Numbered from the stretch's first letter, positions 34,969 through 43,580 are shown. The stretch: DNA of 64,000 bases from Paracoccus nototheniae (GCF_004335005.1 NZ_RQRT01000015.1:1-64000), one strand, 5' to 3'. Notes: generated from the letters alone by a model not told the origin. Made by a program: numbers and translations.

Positions 34969-35733
34969 TCAGGCGGGCATGTCCAAGAGCGCGCTGAGCA
35001 GGCGGCGCCGGGCGGGGGGGATGGCGCGGATCTCGACTCCGGTGAACACATGCATCGTCTTCAGCGCCTGATCGACCACGGCGTGATCGCTGACCCAGCC
35101 CCCCATCGCCAGATAGCTGCGCAGCAGCGGCGGCATCGCGGCCATGGCGCGCTTGGGGTCGGGCTGGCGCAGCCGCAGCGCGCGGGCAAAGCGGAACACC
35201 TTGGGCGCCTTGACGCGCGGCCACCAGCGGCGCGGGGCCAGATGGCGTTCCTTGAGCATGGCAAAAGCCTCGGCATGCAATTCGGGTTCGCAGCCGGTAA
35301 AGCTGGAACAGCCGAACAGCATCTCGACCCCGGTTTCCTCGACAAAACGGGTCAGGGCGGCCCAGGCAATGCGGATCACATCGGGGTCGCGGCAATCGGG
35401 ATGCAGGCAGAACCGCCCCATCTCGACCATCGGGCCATCGAAAGAGCCGAGGGCCGCCAGATCATAGAACTGCGCCGAATAGCTGCGCGCGATCTGCGAC
35501 CCGTCGGCCAGCGGTAGAAACCGGAAACTGCAGACCAGCCGACCGCTGTCGATATCCTCGACCATCATGTGGCTGCATTCTTCGTCCAGCGCGTCGATGT
35601 CCAGCCGCTGCCCGTCATCGGGCTGCCCCGTGCGGGCGATGAAGGCAATCCAACGCAGCCTTTGCGAGGCGCGCAGATCCCGTGTCGTCGCGGCCAGACG
35701 GGCACGATAGCGGCCCTTGCACAGCGGTTGCAT
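34969..35733 (-). CDS. olsB: OlsB-type ornithine-acyl N-acyltransferase
   Basis: This 254-residue protein belongs to the GNAT-like OlsB family, which transfers a 3-hydroxyacyl chain from ACP to ornithine, the first step of ornithine lipid synthesis. Supporting segments are YRARLAATTRDLRASQRLRWIAF at the N-terminus, DEECSHMMVEDIDSGRLVCSFRFL, YDLAALGSFDGPMVEMGRFCLHPDCRDPDVIRIAW and FGCSSFTGCEP, all typical of OlsB. Two tandem ATGs (35736, 35733) follow an AGGGGG run; the second has better spacing. No olsA lies nearby. A different acyl acceptor, such as glutamine or glycine, is possible. Confidence 0.87.
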   Translation of the reverse strand: MQPLCKGRYRARLAATTRDLRASQRLRWIAFIARTGQPDDGQRLDIDALDEECSHMMVEDIDSGRLVCSFRFLPLADGSQIARSYSAQFYDLAALGSFDGPMVEMGRFCLHPDCRDPDVIRIAWAALTRFVEETGVEMLFGCSSFTGCEPELHAEAFAMLKERHLAPRRWWPRVKAPKVFRFARALRLRQPDPKRAMAAMPPLLRSYLAMGGWVSDHAVVDQALKTMHVFTGVEIRAIPPARRRLLSALLDMPA

Positions 35734-35854
35734 CATCTGCCCCCTGATGGATGTTGCGCCATCATAGTCCCAACATATGACGAAAGCACGAACAGCCGTG
35801 CCCGGTGACAGACGAATCCCGCGCCATTGCCGCAGGGGAAGGCAAACGGGACGC

Positions 35855-36964
35855 CTAGTCCAGCCGGTCGCCCAGCACATCCTCGACATAGACGCGCCGT
35901 GTCAGGTGGATCGCCACGATCAACAGTGGCGTCGCCAGAATGACCGAGGCCGCGCCGAACAGCGCCCCCATTGCGACGATTGCCAGAATGGTCAGCGCGG
36001 GCGGCAATTGCACGGCATATTTCTGGATCAGGGGCATCAGCACCTCGCCCTCGAACACCTGAATGACGGTGAACAGGATCGCGACATAGACCGCCGTGTC
36101 CAGACCCTGCGGGGCCGCGACCACCACCGCGATGGCGCCCGACACGAAGGGACCGATGATCGGCACGATATTGGTCAGACCCGCGATCACCGCCAGAATG
36201 AACGCCAGCGGCACGTCCAGCAGCCACAGCCCGATCCCGGCCAGAATGGCCACGATCAGCATGTCCAGCGCCTGACCGCCCATCCAGCGGGCCAACTGGG
36301 TGCCCAGCTCGTCCAGAACCTGTGCGGCCCGCGCCCGGCGGGGCAGGGGCACCAGCCGGATCAGGCCGCCGCGATAAAGGTCCGCCTCCATCGCGACATA
36401 GATCGACAGGATCAGCAGCAGAAAGCCCGATGACAGCAGGCCAAAGGCGGATGACAGGCCCCCCATCACCATGCCGAACAGATCGGGGATGCGTTCGGCC
36501 AGCCTTGCGGCATTGTCGCCGATGCTGCCGGTCTCGCCATCCTGCACGCCGGCGATCAGGCGTTCGCCAAAGGGCAGCGAGGCGAACCAGCCCTCGACCG
36601 CGTCCCAGCTTTCGGGCAGCGCGGCGATCAGCTGGCCGAACTGGTCGGACACGGCGGGCCCTGCCAGCCGCACCATCAGGGCGACCACGGCGACAACGCC
36701 CAGCAGCACCGCCAGCACCCCCAGCTTGAGGTTCAGGCCCACCAGCCCATGCAGCCCCCGTGCCCCGGCGCGCAGCGCGATGGCGATCAGGATCGCCGCG
36801 AACGAGATCAGCAGCAGGTTCGACCAGAACCACGCCGCCGCCACGATCAGCCCGATCAGCAGGGCCGAGACCAGCGTGCCCGCCGTCACCGCGCGGCGCG
36901 GGGTGCCGTCGGTCCGGGCCACGGATGGGGGCGGGGTCGGCCTTGCGGGATGCAGGTCGGTCAT
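35855..36964 (-). CDS. AI-2E family (PerM-type) transporter
   Basis: This 369-residue inner-membrane protein is of the AI-2 exporter/PerM superfamily. Hydrophobic stretches include GTLVSALLIGLIVAAAWFW, LGVLAVLLGVVAVVALMV, LLSSGFLLLILSIYVAM, the long double segment from LDMLIVAILAG to GPFVSGAIAVVV, and a C-terminal pair ending LATPLLIVAIHL. The conserved GLTNIVPIIGPFVS and EGEVLMPLIQKYAVQLPPAL segments are family hallmarks. GGAG precedes the ATG. The substrate is unknown; members include Na+/H+ antiporters and an AI-2 exporter. It is monocistronic. Confidence 0.88.
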   Translation of the reverse strand: MTDLHPARPTPPPSVARTDGTPRRAVTAGTLVSALLIGLIVAAAWFWSNLLLISFAAILIAIALRAGARGLHGLVGLNLKLGVLAVLLGVVAVVALMVRLAGPAVSDQFGQLIAALPESWDAVEGWFASLPFGERLIAGVQDGETGSIGDNAARLAERIPDLFGMVMGGLSSAFGLLSSGFLLLILSIYVAMEADLYRGGLIRLVPLPRRARAAQVLDELGTQLARWMGGQALDMLIVAILAGIGLWLLDVPLAFILAVIAGLTNIVPIIGPFVSGAIAVVVAAPQGLDTAVYVAILFTVIQVFEGEVLMPLIQKYAVQLPPALTILAIVAMGALFGAASVILATPLLIVAIHLTRRVYVEDVLGDRLD

Positions 36965-37128
36965 GATCTCTCCTTGTCGTGATCGCTTGGGACAAGCCCG
37001 GCGCCGCGGCTGCGGTTCCCCCCCAGCATGGGCACCCCGCTTGCCGCAGACGGTCAAGCCTGCTAACCGGACGCGGATTTCATTCGTGGCGGGCCTTGAG
37101 GGGCCGCCCCACAGACAAGGTGAACACC

Positions 37129-37551
37129 ATGGCCATCGAACGCACCCTTTCCATCATCAAGCCCGACGCCACCCGCCGCAACCTGACCGGCAAGATCAAT
37201 GCCAAGTTCGAGGATGCGGGCCTGCGCATCGTCGCGCAAAAGCGCGTCAAGCTGTCGGCCGAGCAGGCAGGCAAGTTCTATGAAGTCCACAAGGATCGCC
37301 CGTTTTACGGCGAACTGGTCGAGTTCATGGCCTCCGAGCCTGTCGTCGTGCAGGTTCTGGAAGGCGAGAACGCCATTGCCAAGAACCGCGAAGTGATGGG
37401 CGCCACCAACCCGGCCAATGCCGATGCGGGCACCATCCGCAAGGAATTCGCGATCTCGATGGGCGAAAATTCGGTCCACGGATCGGACGCGCCCGAGACG
37501 GCCAAGGAAGAAATCGCCTATTTCTTCTCGGGTCTTGAACTGGTCGGCTGA
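37129..37551 (+). CDS. ndk: Nucleoside diphosphate kinase
   Basis: Ndk moves the gamma phosphate between nucleoside tri- and diphosphates through a phosphohistidine. The 140-residue protein has [24 protein letters not shown] and the active-site stretch [23 protein letters not shown] lies eight bases upstream of the ATG at 37129. It is divergent from the AI-2E family gene, and a strong terminator separates it from fabD. Confidence 0.98.
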   Translation: MAIERTLSIIKPDATRRNLTGKINAKFEDAGLRIVAQKRVKLSAEQAGKFYEVHKDRPFYGELVEFMASEPVVVQVLEGENAIAKNREVMGATNPANADAGTIRKEFAISMGENSVHGSDAPETAKEEIAYFFSGLELVG

Positions 37552-37578
37552 ACTTTTCGGCCACATGAACGATCGGAC

Positions 37579-37602
37579 GGGGGCCCCTTGCGGGCCCCTT
37601 TT
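37579..37602 (+). terminator. Intrinsic terminator after ndk
   Basis: Stem GGGGCCC / GGGCCCC with loop CTTGC is followed by TTTT, about 30 bases after the stop. It closely resembles the gltA terminator at 58731-58755. Confidence 0.9.
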
Positions 37603-37726
37603 CCATGCGCGGGGGTCACGGCAGTTTGCACCTGCGGCAGGGGCGATCGGTTGCGGCGGTCGGTTGCGGCAGCGCCGCGCGCAGGCTATGCCCTTTTGCA
37701 ACGCAATGAATTCAGAAGGGGCGGCC

Positions 37727-38653
37727 ATGCGGGCATTCGTGTTTCCGGGGCAAGGCGCACAGACGATCGGGATGGGCCGGGAACTGGCCATGGCCTATCC
37801 TGCCGCGCGCGATGTCTTTGACGAGGTGGACGCGGCATTGGGCGAAAGCCTGTCGGCGCTGATCTGGGACGGGGATGCCGATACGCTGACCCTGACCCAG
37901 AACGCGCAGCCCGCGCTGATGGCGACCTCGATCGCGGCCTTCCGCGCCATGGAGGCCGAGGGCATCAACATCATGGACGCCAATTTCGTGGCGGGCCATT
38001 CGCTTGGCGAATACTCGGCGCTGTGCGCGGCGGGGTCGCTGACCTTGTCCGACACGGCCCGCCTGCTGCGCCTGCGCGGACAGGCCATGCAAGAGGCCGT
38101 GCCGGTGGGCATCGGCGCCATGGCCGCGATCCTGGGGCTGGATTTCGAGACGGTGGACCGCATCGCCCGCGAGATCGGCGGCGACGAGGTCGTGCAGGCC
38201 GCCAATGACAATGATCCGGGTCAGGTCGTCATCTCGGGGCACAAGGGCGCGGTCGAGCGGGCCGCCGAGGCGATGAAGGCGGCAGGCGCCAAGCGTGCGG
38301 TGATGCTGCCCGTGTCGGCCCCCTTCCATTCGGTGCTGATGCAGCCTGCGGCGGCTGCGATGGCCGATGCGCTGGCGGGGGTGGATATCCAGCCGCCCGC
38401 CGTGCCGCTGATCGCCAATGTCCGCGCCGAGGCGGTAATCGAGCCCGGCGCCATCCGCCGCCTGCTGGTCGAACAGGTGACCGGCACGGTGCGCTGGCGC
38501 GAATCCATCGCCAATATGGCCGGAGCCGGGGTGACCGAGTTCTGGGAGATCGGCGCGGGCAAGGCGCTGTCGGGGATGATCCGGAGGACGGCCAAGGACG
38601 TGACGGTCAAGAATGTGGGCGTGCCTGCGGATGTCGCGGCGCTGAAGGGATAG
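37727..38653 (+). CDS. fabD: Malonyl CoA-acyl carrier protein transacylase
   Basis: FabD loads malonyl groups onto acyl carrier protein for fatty acid synthesis. The 308-residue protein starts MRAFVFPGQGAQTIGMGREL and has the active-site GHSLGEYSALCAAG, QAMQEAVPVGIGAMAAILGL and the catalytic-histidine region LPVSAPFHSVLM. AAGGGG lies five bases before the ATG at 37727; an in-frame ATG at 37706 is a weaker choice. It is followed by fabG and acpP. Confidence 0.97.
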   Translation: MRAFVFPGQGAQTIGMGRELAMAYPAARDVFDEVDAALGESLSALIWDGDADTLTLTQNAQPALMATSIAAFRAMEAEGINIMDANFVAGHSLGEYSALCAAGSLTLSDTARLLRLRGQAMQEAVPVGIGAMAAILGLDFETVDRIAREIGGDEVVQAANDNDPGQVVISGHKGAVERAAEAMKAAGAKRAVMLPVSAPFHSVLMQPAAAAMADALAGVDIQPPAVPLIANVRAEAVIEPGAIRRLLVEQVTGTVRWRESIANMAGAGVTEFWEIGAGKALSGMIRRTAKDVTVKNVGVPADVAALKG

Positions 38654-38661
38654 CGTGGGAG

Positions 38662-38754
38662 CCGGGGGCGCTTCGCCCCCGTGCCGATCGGTTCTTGAAC
38701 CGACGGCGAACCGCTCGGCACCCCCCCGAGGATATTTAGGTGAAGAAGAAGAGG
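38662..38754 (+). repeat. Dispersed intergenic repeat, copy 9 (expanded)
   Basis: CCGGGGGCG-CTT-CGCCCCC is followed by an extra imperfect hairpin of about 40 bases (GTGCCGATCGG ... CCGCTCGGCAC), then CCCCCC, GAGGATATTT and the tail GGTGAAGAAGAAGAGG. It fills the gap between fabD and fabG, and its tail supplies the only ribosome binding site in front of fabG. Confidence 0.85.
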
Positions 38755-38762
38755 CTTTGGGC

Positions 38763-39500
38763 ATGTTCGATCTGACGGGTAAGACGGCGCTGGTGACGGG
38801 CGCTTCGGGGGGGATCGGCGGAGCGATCGCCCATGCACTGCATGGGGCGGGGGCGACGGTCGCGCTGTCGGGCACGCGCGAGGCGCCGCTGCGCGACCTG
38901 GCCGCCAGCCTGGGAGAGCGGGCGCATGTGGTCGTGGCGGATCTGAGCGATCCGGCCTCGGTCCTGACCCTGCCCAAGGCGGCCGCCGAGGCGATGGGGT
39001 CGGTGGATATTCTGGTCAACAATGCCGGGATCACCCGCGACAACCTGTTCATGCGCATGTCGGATGACGAATGGGCGCAGGTTCTGGACGTGAACCTGAC
39101 CAGCGTCTTCAAGCTGTCGCGCGGCGTGCTGCGCGGCATGATGAAGGCGCGGTGGGGGCGGATCGTCAACATCACCTCGGTCGTGGGAACCACGGGCAAT
39201 CCGGGGCAGGGGAACTATGCCGCGGCCAAGGCCGGGCTGGTCGGCATGTCCAAGTCGCTGGCCTATGAGGTGGCCAGCCGCGGCATCACCGTGAACTGCG
39301 TGGCGCCCGGCTTCATCGCCACGGCAATGACCGACAAGCTGACCGACGATCAGAAGGGCAAGATCCTGACGCAGATCCCCGCAGGCCAGATGGGCCGGCC
39401 CGAGGATATCGCCGCCGCCGTCCTGTATCTGGCCAGCCCCTCGGCCGGATATGTCACCGGGGCCACGCTGCATGTGAATGGCGGCATGGCGATGGTCTGA
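38763..39500 (+). CDS. fabG: 3-oxoacyl-[acyl-carrier-protein] reductase
   Basis: FabG reduces 3-ketoacyl-ACP with NADPH in each round of fatty acid elongation. The 245-residue short-chain reductase has TGASGGIGGAIA, VNNAGITRDNLFMRM, the catalytic triad (S in NITSVVGTTGN, YxxxK in NYAAAKAG) and the C-terminal GYVTGATLHVNGGM. The ATG at 38763 is preceded by AGAGG, which belongs to the tail of repeat copy 9. It lies between fabD and acpP. Confidence 0.97.
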   Translation: MFDLTGKTALVTGASGGIGGAIAHALHGAGATVALSGTREAPLRDLAASLGERAHVVVADLSDPASVLTLPKAAAEAMGSVDILVNNAGITRDNLFMRMSDDEWAQVLDVNLTSVFKLSRGVLRGMMKARWGRIVNITSVVGTTGNPGQGNYAAAKAGLVGMSKSLAYEVASRGITVNCVAPGFIATAMTDKLTDDQKGKILTQIPAGQMGRPEDIAAAVLYLASPSAGYVTGATLHVNGGMAMV

Positions 39501-39548
39501 ACGGGCATGCGCGGCGGCAACGCTGCGCGGGACTGTTTGCGAAAGCGG

Positions 39549-39576
39549 TTGCAAGAGGGTTCATGGGTGCTATATC
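39549..39576 (+). promoter_or_regulatory. Probable acpP promoter
   Basis: TTGCAA (39549-39554) and TATATC (39571-39576) have a 16-base spacer and lie about 95 bases before acpP, in the 171-base gap after fabG. This would give acpP its own high-level transcript. Confidence 0.5.
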
Positions 39577-39671
39577 CCCGCCTTTAGCAGCAGGGGAACC
39601 GCCCTGTGCTGAACCGGACCAGTTGCGTCCGTGAAAAACTGGGCGGATGCCCGCGAGAATGAGGATATGAC

Positions 39672-39905
39672 ATGAGCGATATCGCTGATCGCGTGAAGAA
39701 GATCGTGGTCGAGCATCTGGGTGTCGACGAGGACAAGGTGGTCGAATCCGCCTCGTTCATCGATGACCTGGGCGCCGACAGCCTCGACACCGTCGAGCTG
39801 GTCATGGCTTTCGAGGAAGAGTTCGGGATCGAGATCCCCGATGACGCCGCCGAAACCATCCAGACCGTTGGCGACGCGGTGACCTTCATCAAGGGCGCGG
39901 TCTGA
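39672..39905 (+). CDS. acpP: Acyl carrier protein
   Basis: AcpP carries growing acyl chains on a phosphopantetheine arm. The 77-residue acidic protein has the attachment serine at position 37 in [24 protein letters not shown] lies six bases before the ATG. It is followed by a strong terminator and then dps; fabF, which commonly follows acpP in related genomes, is not here. Confidence 0.98.
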   Translation: MSDIADRVKKIVVEHLGVDEDKVVESASFIDDLGADSLDTVELVMAFEEEFGIEIPDDAAETIQTVGDAVTFIKGAV

Positions 39906-39945
39906 ACCGACGCTTGACGCCGGGCCTTCGGGCGCGGCGGATCTG

Positions 39946-39976
39946 ACGGCGCCCCCGCAAGGGAGGCGCCGTTTTT
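39946..39976 (+). terminator. Intrinsic terminator after acpP
   Basis: CGGCGCC plus CCC pair with GGG and GGCGCCG around a GCAA loop, with one bulged A, followed by TTTTT. It lies about 40 bases after the acpP stop. Confidence 0.9.
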
Positions 39977-40061
39977 CGTTTCGGCAGCGTGGATTGTCGC
40001 ACAGGGGAACCCGCGCGGCCCGGGTCGTGTTGACCGGTCGAAACGAACAAAGGAGGCCGTC

Positions 40062-40535
40062 ATGGCCGTCAACGTCAAAGGGCTTGCCGACAACGCCCGC
40101 AAAACTGCAATTTCCGAACTGAACGCACGGCTGGCTGACGGGCTGGCCTTGTCGATGGCCATCAAGCAGGCCCATTGGAACGTCAAGGGGATCAACTTCA
40201 TCGCCGTGCACGAGTTGTTGGATGTGGTGAACGGCCGTCTGCAGGAGCATCTGGATATCTTTGCCGAACGCGTGCAGGTGCTGGACGGTGTGGCCGTCGG
40301 CACGGCCGAGGCGGTGGCAAAAGCCTCGACCCTCAAGGAATATCCGACCGACCTGACCAAGGCCGCCGACCATATCAAGGCGATCTGCGACCGGATGCGC
40401 GATCACGGCGCCAAGCTGCGCGCCGCCATCGATACGACGGACGAAGCAGGCGACGCCAATACCGCCGACATCTTTACCGCAGCCTCGCGGACGGCAGACA
40501 AGGATCTGTGGTTCCTGGAAAGCCACCTGGAATAA
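40062..40535 (+). CDS. dps: Dps/ferritin-like DNA protection protein
   Basis: Dps forms a 12-subunit shell that oxidises and stores iron with peroxide and protects DNA in starvation and oxidative stress. The 157-residue protein has the ferroxidase motif AIKQAHWNVKGINFIAVHELLDVV with D and E ligands continuing in LDIFAERVQVLDG, and ends in ADKDLWFLESHLE. AAAGGAGG, the strongest ribosome binding site in this region, precedes the ATG. I see no clear OxyR or Fur site upstream. Confidence 0.95.
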   Translation: MAVNVKGLADNARKTAISELNARLADGLALSMAIKQAHWNVKGINFIAVHELLDVVNGRLQEHLDIFAERVQVLDGVAVGTAEAVAKASTLKEYPTDLTKAADHIKAICDRMRDHGAKLRAAIDTTDEAGDANTADIFTAASRTADKDLWFLESHLE

Positions 40536-40562
40536 TCAGGTCTGTTACTATCAGATATGATG

Positions 40563-40587
40563 CGGCCCCGGACTGACCGGGGCCGTT
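40563..40587 (+). terminator. Terminator hairpin after dps
   Basis: A perfect nine-base stem CGGCCCCGG / CCGGGGCCG with the loop ACTGA is followed by TTGAT. It lies between convergent dps and the sulfotransferase gene; the T-run is weak. Confidence 0.55.
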
Positions 40588-40603
40588 GATCGCCGGGTGG
40601 GGA

Positions 40604-41422
40604 TCAGCGTCCCAGCTTGGCGTGAACCTCTTCCAGATCGACCTCGCCCAAGGGCATCTTGTTGTCCGGATTGTCGAAATCGTACCGGAACAGCTGGAAA
40701 TCGTCCTTGTAGATTTCCCAGATCAGATGGCGCGACAGGTCGTCGAAATAATCGCTGACCTTGTGGGCGCGCTTGGGGCCATGCCCCTCGGATTCGTTAA
40801 AGCGTGGGACGTCGGACAGGTTCAGCGGGACCGGCACCTGCGCCTCTTCCAGAACCTTTTGCATGCCGTCGTTGAACGCTTCGGTAAAAAAGATCTGGTC
40901 GTAGCGCCCGCCGTTCACGATGAAGGTCGAGATATGGCCCGACATGGCCGACCAGTGGATGTCCGGCTCCATCGGTTTGCGGAACCGGATGGTGTCGCGC
41001 GCGAACAGCAGGAACCGACGAAAGCTGGCGACCTGATCGAATTCGAACCCGTTCTCGGGCGTGCCGACATCGATCCCATAGCGCTGGACCAGCTGCGGCA
41101 CCAGATTGCCGCGATAGCGTTTGCCATTGCGCTGAATTCCGGCAATTTTATCAAAAAACGACGACAGCAGCCGTGCATAGGGATTGCGCACGCAGGTGAA
41201 GGTCACCGCATCACGGGCCCGCACGGCGCGTTCGATTGCGTCATGGCTGTGATCCTGCGCCCATTTATGCATTCCATCCTTTGAATCGTGGATGTCGCCG
41301 TCAAAGAAGCGCCCATGATCCGAATAGAACATGATCTGGCCGATCGTCGAGCATGCGCATTTCGGCACGACCCGATAGATCATGCTTTCGCTTTCTGTCA
41401 TCCAAACGCCGGGAAAACCCAT
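40604..41422 (-). CDS. Sulfotransferase family 2 protein
   Basis: This 272-residue protein resembles the sulfotransferase family that moves sulfate from PAPS to carbohydrates. The 5'-phosphosulfate loop is IYRVVPKCACSTI (residues 15-27) and the 3'-phosphate motif is FTCVRNPYARLLSSFFDKI. No signal peptide or membrane helix is seen, so it should act in the cytoplasm on a precursor. ATGs at 41401 and 41383 are alternative starts. It is divergent from a GT14 glycosyltransferase, so the acceptor is likely a surface polysaccharide or lipid-linked sugar, by inference. Confidence 0.87.
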   Translation of the reverse strand: MGFPGVWMTESESMIYRVVPKCACSTIGQIMFYSDHGRFFDGDIHDSKDGMHKWAQDHSHDAIERAVRARDAVTFTCVRNPYARLLSSFFDKIAGIQRNGKRYRGNLVPQLVQRYGIDVGTPENGFEFDQVASFRRFLLFARDTIRFRKPMEPDIHWSAMSGHISTFIVNGGRYDQIFFTEAFNDGMQKVLEEAQVPVPLNLSDVPRFNESEGHGPKRAHKVSDYFDDLSRHLIWEIYKDDFQLFRYDFDNPDNKMPLGEVDLEEVHAKLGR

Positions 41423-41533
41423 CCTGAACCTACTCCGATTTCACTGCCGACCCGGCAGATCGCGGCAATGTGCCGTCCTGCTTGTCCCAACGACAAAAAT
41501 GGTTACACACACAAAGCAAAAGACGAGGAAATA

Positions 41534-41552
41534 TTCAACGCCTTACGTTGAA
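41534..41552. promoter_or_regulatory. Palindromic operator-like site upstream of GT14 gene
   Basis: TTCAACG-CCTTA-CGTTGAA is a perfect seven-base inverted repeat, 35 bases before the glycosyltransferase start and within the AT-rich 165-base gap shared with the sulfotransferase gene. Its size suits a dimeric repressor or activator. No regulator gene is adjacent. Confidence 0.5.
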
Positions 41553-41587
41553 ACAAGTGTAATCAGTCACCGGGAACCGCGCATCAC

Positions 41588-43165
41588 ATGGCCCGCATTG
41601 CCTTTATCCTGCTCACGCACAAGGACCCTCAGGGGGTCATCGACCAGGCCCGTCGTCTGACCGCCACGGGCGATTTCGTGTCGATCCATTTTGACAAGCG
41701 CGCACCCAAGGCCATGTTCCAGCAGATCAAGGACGCGCTTGGCGACCATCCGGGCGTGGCATTTGCGCCACGGCGTCTGAAATGCGGTTGGGGCGAATGG
41801 TCGCTGGTCGCCGCCACGCTCGAGGCTCTGCGCGCCGCCGAGGCGGCGTTTCCGCAGGCCACGCATTTCTACATGCTGTCGGGCGATTGCATGCCCATCA
41901 AATCGGCCCAGTTCGCGCGCGGTTTCCTCGAGGCCGAGGAATGCGATTACATTGAAAGCTTTGATTTCTTCGACAGCGACTGGATCAAGACGGGCTTCAA
42001 GGAAGAACGCCTGATCTATCGCCACCTGTTCAACGAACGCACGCAGAAATGGCTGTTCTATACCAGCTATGAACTGCAGAAACGCCTTGGCCTGACACGG
42101 GAGGTGCCCAAGGATATCCAGGTGATGATCGGATCGCAGTGGTGGTGCCTGCGCCGCCAGACGGTCGAGGCGATCCTGGACCTGATCCGCGACCGCCCCG
42201 AGATCGTGCGGTTCTTCAGCACCACCTGGATCCCGGACGAGACCTTCTTTCAGACGCTGGTCGCCCATGTCGTGCCCAGAAAGCAGATCCGTACCCGCAC
42301 CCTGACCTTCCTGATCTTCTCGGATTACGGCATGCCGGTCACCTTCCACAACGACCAGTACGGCCTGCTGCTGCGGCAGGATTACCTGTTCGCGCGCAAG
42401 ATCAGCCCCGAGGCGCTGGACCTGCGCGAAAGGCTGGGCGCGCTGTGGCAGACCGAGGGGCATGACTTCGCCATCGCCGCCGAGGGGCGGCAGCTGTTCA
42501 GTTTTCTGACCGGGCGCGGCCGGATCGGGCGCCGCTTTGCGCCGCGCTTCTGGGAAACCGATGGCAGCCTGGGCCATGAACGGATCGTTCATATGATCGT
42601 GGCCAAGAAATGGCATATCGCCAAGCGTCTGACCGCCGCGATCCGCGACCAGACGGACATCCCGGCGGTCGATTACGTCTTCAACGAACAAGAGGCCAAT
42701 CTGCCCGACATGGGCGGCGTCGCCTCGTCGGTCGGCAAGCGCGAACGCCATCGCCGGGCACTGGTCAAGCTGATGTTCGAACAGTTCGGAACCGAACGGC
42801 TGGTCTTTTGCGTCGATCCCTCGGCGCTGGCCCTGATCGCGGATTTCGACGGCGACCGGGCGGAAACGCGGGTGCTGTTCATCGACAGCCGATTTGACGA
42901 CGATTACGTCCGTGGCCATATGAGCCGCGTGGGCCTTGTCAGCCCCGATGCCCCGCCCGAGATCGTCGATCGCCTGCTGCCGGTCATGCGCAGCGATCTG
43001 CAGCACGAGGCCGACCGGGTCCGCGAGGCCGGCTTCCGCCAGCTGTCCAGCATCTCGGAATCGGCGGGCGCCGAACGGAACGCGGCGGCGCTCGCGGCGT
43101 TTCTCGGCATCATGCCCGATCAGGCACAGGCTCTGGCCGACACGCCTTTCCTCTTCGACGACTAG
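41588..43165 (+). CDS. GT14 beta-1,6-N-acetylglucosaminyltransferase with C-terminal extension
   Basis: The first 270 residues fit family GT14 (core-2/I-branching enzyme and xylosyltransferase type): MARIAFILLTHKDP, VSIHFDKRAPK, CGWGEWSLVAATLEAL, HFYMLSGDCMPIK and IGSQWWCLRRQTVE, with PDETFFQTL as the likely acidic catalytic motif. The rest (about 280-525) resembles the extension annotated as DUF5928 in Rhodobacteraceae, of unknown role; it has VFCVDPSALALIADFDGD and many charged residues. No signal peptide is seen. The HIT gene follows 11 bases later. A role in branching a surface glycan is inferred. Confidence 0.85.
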   Translation: MARIAFILLTHKDPQGVIDQARRLTATGDFVSIHFDKRAPKAMFQQIKDALGDHPGVAFAPRRLKCGWGEWSLVAATLEALRAAEAAFPQATHFYMLSGDCMPIKSAQFARGFLEAEECDYIESFDFFDSDWIKTGFKEERLIYRHLFNERTQKWLFYTSYELQKRLGLTREVPKDIQVMIGSQWWCLRRQTVEAILDLIRDRPEIVRFFSTTWIPDETFFQTLVAHVVPRKQIRTRTLTFLIFSDYGMPVTFHNDQYGLLLRQDYLFARKISPEALDLRERLGALWQTEGHDFAIAAEGRQLFSFLTGRGRIGRRFAPRFWETDGSLGHERIVHMIVAKKWHIAKRLTAAIRDQTDIPAVDYVFNEQEANLPDMGGVASSVGKRERHRRALVKLMFEQFGTERLVFCVDPSALALIADFDGDRAETRVLFIDSRFDDDYVRGHMSRVGLVSPDAPPEIVDRLLPVMRSDLQHEADRVREAGFRQLSSISESAGAERNAAALAAFLGIMPDQAQALADTPFLFDD

Positions 43166-43176
43166 AAAGAACGTTC

Positions 43177-43557
43177 ATGGCCTTCACCTATGATGACAGC
43201 AACATCTTTGCCCGCATCCTGCGCGGCGAAATCCCGAACGACACCGTGGCCGAGAACGATCACGCGTTGGCCTTTCGCGACATCCAGCCCAAGGCGCCCC
43301 GTCATGTGCTGGTGATCCCCAAGGGCCGCTATGTCAGCTTCGACGATTTCGCCACCAACGCCCCCGAGGCCGAGATTGCGGGCTTCATGCGCCTCTGCGC
43401 TCAGGTCTGCACGCTGGAAGGCATCGGTCTGGAACAGGGCGAGGGCTTTCGCGCGATCACCAATGCCGGCCCCCATGGCGTGCAAGAGGTGCCGCATTTC
43501 CATCTTCACATCATGGGCGGTCGCGTCATGGGCCCGATGATCGGCGCCCGCGACTGA
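43177..43557 (+). CDS. HIT family protein (histidine triad nucleotide-binding)
   Basis: This 126-residue HIT/HINT protein hydrolyses purine nucleoside phosphoramidates and similar compounds. It has NIFARILRGEIP, HVLVIPKGRYVS, and the histidine triad VPHFHLHIMGG near the C-terminus. It lies 11 bases after the glycosyltransferase stop and is probably cotranscribed, though a functional link is not obvious. Confidence 0.95.
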   Translation: MAFTYDDSNIFARILRGEIPNDTVAENDHALAFRDIQPKAPRHVLVIPKGRYVSFDDFATNAPEAEIAGFMRLCAQVCTLEGIGLEQGEGFRAITNAGPHGVQEVPHFHLHIMGGRVMGPMIGARD

Positions 43558-43580
43558 CTGACCTCTCGCCCCGGCCAATG

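Noticed and set aside
42779-42800. Second LexA-like site (GAAC ... GAAC) inside the GT14 gene
   Set aside because: The spacing is wrong for GAAC-N7-GAAC and it lies mid-gene.
41567-43006. 479-codon minus-strand frame opposite the GT14 gene
   Set aside because: The GT14 reading frame has conserved motifs in order; the opposite frame has only composition-driven openness.
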